A stretch of 32,781 nt of DNA from an uncultured Clostridium sp. (lineage in GTDB: Bacteria > Bacillota > Clostridia > TANB77 > CAG-508). Made by a program: the position numbers and the translations under genes. Below the pieces are notes generated by a model. The model saw only the letters and a list, made by a program, of their open reading frames with translations. It ran no database searches and was not told the origin of the DNA. Numbering within the stretch: the first letter of the stretch is position 1; every line of letters begins with the position of its first letter. Below are positions 30,886-32,781 of the stretch, piece by piece. The stretch covers positions 1 through 32,781 of the forward strand of contig CAMBEE010000017.1 of assembly GCA_945865665.1 (NCBI GenBank), read 5' to 3'.

Positions 30886-32572
30886 TTATATTGACCTCAT
30901 AACATCTTTAATATTAATTTGTAAGCTATCAACCCCATTAAAACTATTAATTTCCAAAGTTCCCACAACATCAATTTTGTCACCAATTCTATATTCATCT
31001 GCTAAATAGCCTAAATTAAAACCAATTGCATTTACTACAGAATTACCATCTTTTAAAGTCATTTTTATATGTTTACCTTCTGACAAACTTCTAATAGAAT
31101 CAACTTTCAAATTTTTCAATGCAAATATTGGTGTCTTATTTCCTTCACCAAATGGTTCCAACTGTTTTAAACTCTCTACAGTTTCTCTGCTTACTTCATT
31201 TAAATTGATTTTTGCATCAACATTTATAATAGGAATAATTTCGTCTATTTTCGAACTTTTTGCAATATGTTCAAGTTCTTTCGCAAACTTATCAAAATTG
31301 TCTTTTTTAATTGTAATTCCTATTGCCATACTGTGTCCACCAAATTTTTCAATTGTATCTTGGCATTTCATTAACGCATCATGTAAGTCAAAACCGGGAA
31401 TACTTCTACCTGAGCCTTTTGCCAAGTCGCCTTCATAACATAATAAAATACTTGGTTTAAAATATAAATCTGTTATTTTTGAAGATACAATTCCAATAAC
31501 TCCATGGTGCCAATTGTCACCGCCAACAACTATTGCACAATTTTCATATAACTTGTTCTTTTCAATTTGATTTACTGCATCTTCATAAATTGATTTTTCT
31601 TTTTCTTGTCTCATTTTATTATAATCATTTAATTTCTTTGTTAGTTCATTTACTTCGTAAATATCTTTTGATAAAAATAGTTTCAACGCCTCGTCTGCAT
31701 GTCCCATTCTTCCACACGCATTTATACGTGGTGCAACGCCAAAAGATATAGTTGTTGAGTCAAGATTTTTGTATCCTGAAGACATAAGTAATGACCTTAG
31801 TCCCATATTTTTTGTTTGTGCTACAAGTAATAATCCTAATTTTGTTATAACTCTATTTTCATCAACTAATGGAACTATATCTGATATTGTTCCAACACAC
31901 ACAATGTCTAAGTATTTTAAGTATTCTTTTTCGTCTAATTCTAATTTTTTTCCGCAATGCTTGTATTAATTTAAATACAACACCAACTCCCGCCAAATCT
32001 CTGCAAGGATATTGATTGTCTTTTCTTTTTGCATCAACTACAGCAAGTGCTTTTGGCAATTCATCTCCTACTTCATGATGGTCTGTTACTATTGTTTCAA
32101 TTCCTAACGAATTTGCATATTCGATTTCTTCTATTCCAGAAATTCCTGTGTCAACTGTTATCATTAAAGTATAATTTTCTTGTGCTATTTTTTCTATGGC
32201 TGGTTTGTTTAAGCCATATCCTTCTTCTAATCTGTTTGGAATATATGAATCTACATGTAGTCCTCTATCTTCTAAAAAACTTTTTAATACTGTTATACTT
32301 GTTATTCCGTCTACATCGTAATCACCATATATTATTGTTTTTTCGCCATTTTCTATTGCTTTTATTATTCTCTCCACCGCAATATTCATATCTGGCATTA
32401 AAAATGAATCATGAAAATTTTGTCTTGTTGGATGTAAAAATATTTCTATTTCTTCATCTTTTATTTTCCTATTTACAATTATTGATGCTAGCAGTTTATT
32501 TATTTTATATTTTTCTGCTATTCTGCTTGTTTCTTCTGTATCTACCTCATATATTTGCCATTTTTTGTTCAT
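30886..32572 (-). pseudogene. recJ: Single-strand-specific exonuclease RecJ, interrupted by a +1 frameshift
   Basis: RecJ is a 5'-3' single-strand DNA exonuclease of recombination and repair. The first 205 or so residues (from ATG 32572, after AAGGAG) include DYDVDG (84-89), VDTG (141) and DHH (164-166). The frame then runs into a short wrong tail at CGG plus seven A (31951-31945). With six A the frame would read KKLELDEKEYLKYLDIVCVG and continue without a stop into the second open frame. That frame carries the DHHA1 part (DNWHHGVIGIVSSK, KGSGRSIPG, GGHSMAIGI) and the OB-like end, to 30886. The repaired protein would be about 561 residues, a normal short RecJ. This may be a real mutation, polymerase slippage at the A7 run, or a sequencing error. 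Confidence 0.88.
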
Positions 32573-32600
32573 ACCTTTCTCCTTTTTTTACTTTTCATAT

Positions 32601-32629
32601 ATTGTATAACATTTTCTTGTTTTTTTAAA
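32601..32629 (-). promoter_or_regulatory. Possible promoter of recJ
   Basis: On the minus strand: TTTAAA (32629-32624), 17-bp spacer, TACAAT (32606-32601). The rest of 32630-32781 is AT-rich and I see nothing definite in it. Confidence 0.4.
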
Positions 32630-32781
32630 GTATTTTTTATAAATTCTGCAAATTTTATAAAGAAAAAAGTTACAGTTCACAGCTTTAGAAAATTTATGTG
32701 CAAGTTGCCACATTAAGGGTTATATCTATTTGATATTGTATCCTGTTCATTACGTTTAAAAAGAAAATCTAAAATATCAAA

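Overview
The window is AT-rich (about 30% GC by eye) bacterial chromosome, most likely from an anaerobic, spore-forming member of the Clostridia. The evidence is an SspH-type spore protein, rubrerythrin, the oxygen-sensitive class III ribonucleotide reductase pair NrdD/NrdG, an alpha2-type glycyl-tRNA synthetase behind a T-box leader, strong AGGAGG-like ribosome binding sites and CCA-encoding tRNAs. Almost everything is housekeeping. I see no CRISPR array, prophage, transposase gene or biosynthetic cluster.

Layout. Positions 1-2300 (minus): a truncated membrane protein with a Lys/Thr/Glu repeat tail, rsmE and rubrerythrin. Positions 2415-5081 (plus): a U32 protease-family protein of the RNA-hydroxylation type. 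Positions 5166-7254 (minus): an RNHCP zinc protein and a TGS-uridine-kinase-like protein, separated by a paired palindromic repeat. Positions 7449-8181: sspH (plus) and an unknown 166-residue protein (minus). Positions 8484-10420 (minus): tRNA-Trp, a glycine T-box leader and glyQS. Positions 10453-13438: a double-DUF881 protein with a pilin-like N-terminus, a broken M23 peptidase (plus), a zinc-ribbon protein and efp. Then come tRNA-Leu (plus) and a minus-strand run metG - polysaccharide deacetylase - unknown 783-residue protein. Positions 19045-22466: a divergent pair, an XRE-Fic protein (minus) and a fused MurT-GatD (plus). Positions 22513-26333: nrdD-nrdG (minus) divergent from a Crp/Fnr regulator (plus). 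Positions 26427-32572 (minus): recJ (frameshifted), rel, an MBL hydrolase and hisS, a shortened version of a common clostridial gene order.

Functional themes are translation (glyQS, metG, hisS, efp, rsmE, two tRNAs), stringent response (rel), cell wall (MurT-GatD, deacetylase, M23 remnant) and anaerobic metabolism or oxidative defence (nrdDG, rubrerythrin, Crp/Fnr).

The least ordinary content lies between and within genes. Three unrelated families of short palindromic repeats occupy intergenic gaps, and one of them supplies a stop codon. A very stable GC-rich hairpin separates nrdD from nrdG. The natural MurT-GatD fusion, the duplicated DUF881 domain with a prepilin-like start, an M23 gene whose catalytic HLH is out of frame, and a recJ broken at an A7 run are the main gene-level oddities. 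I found no convincing wholly new multi-gene system.
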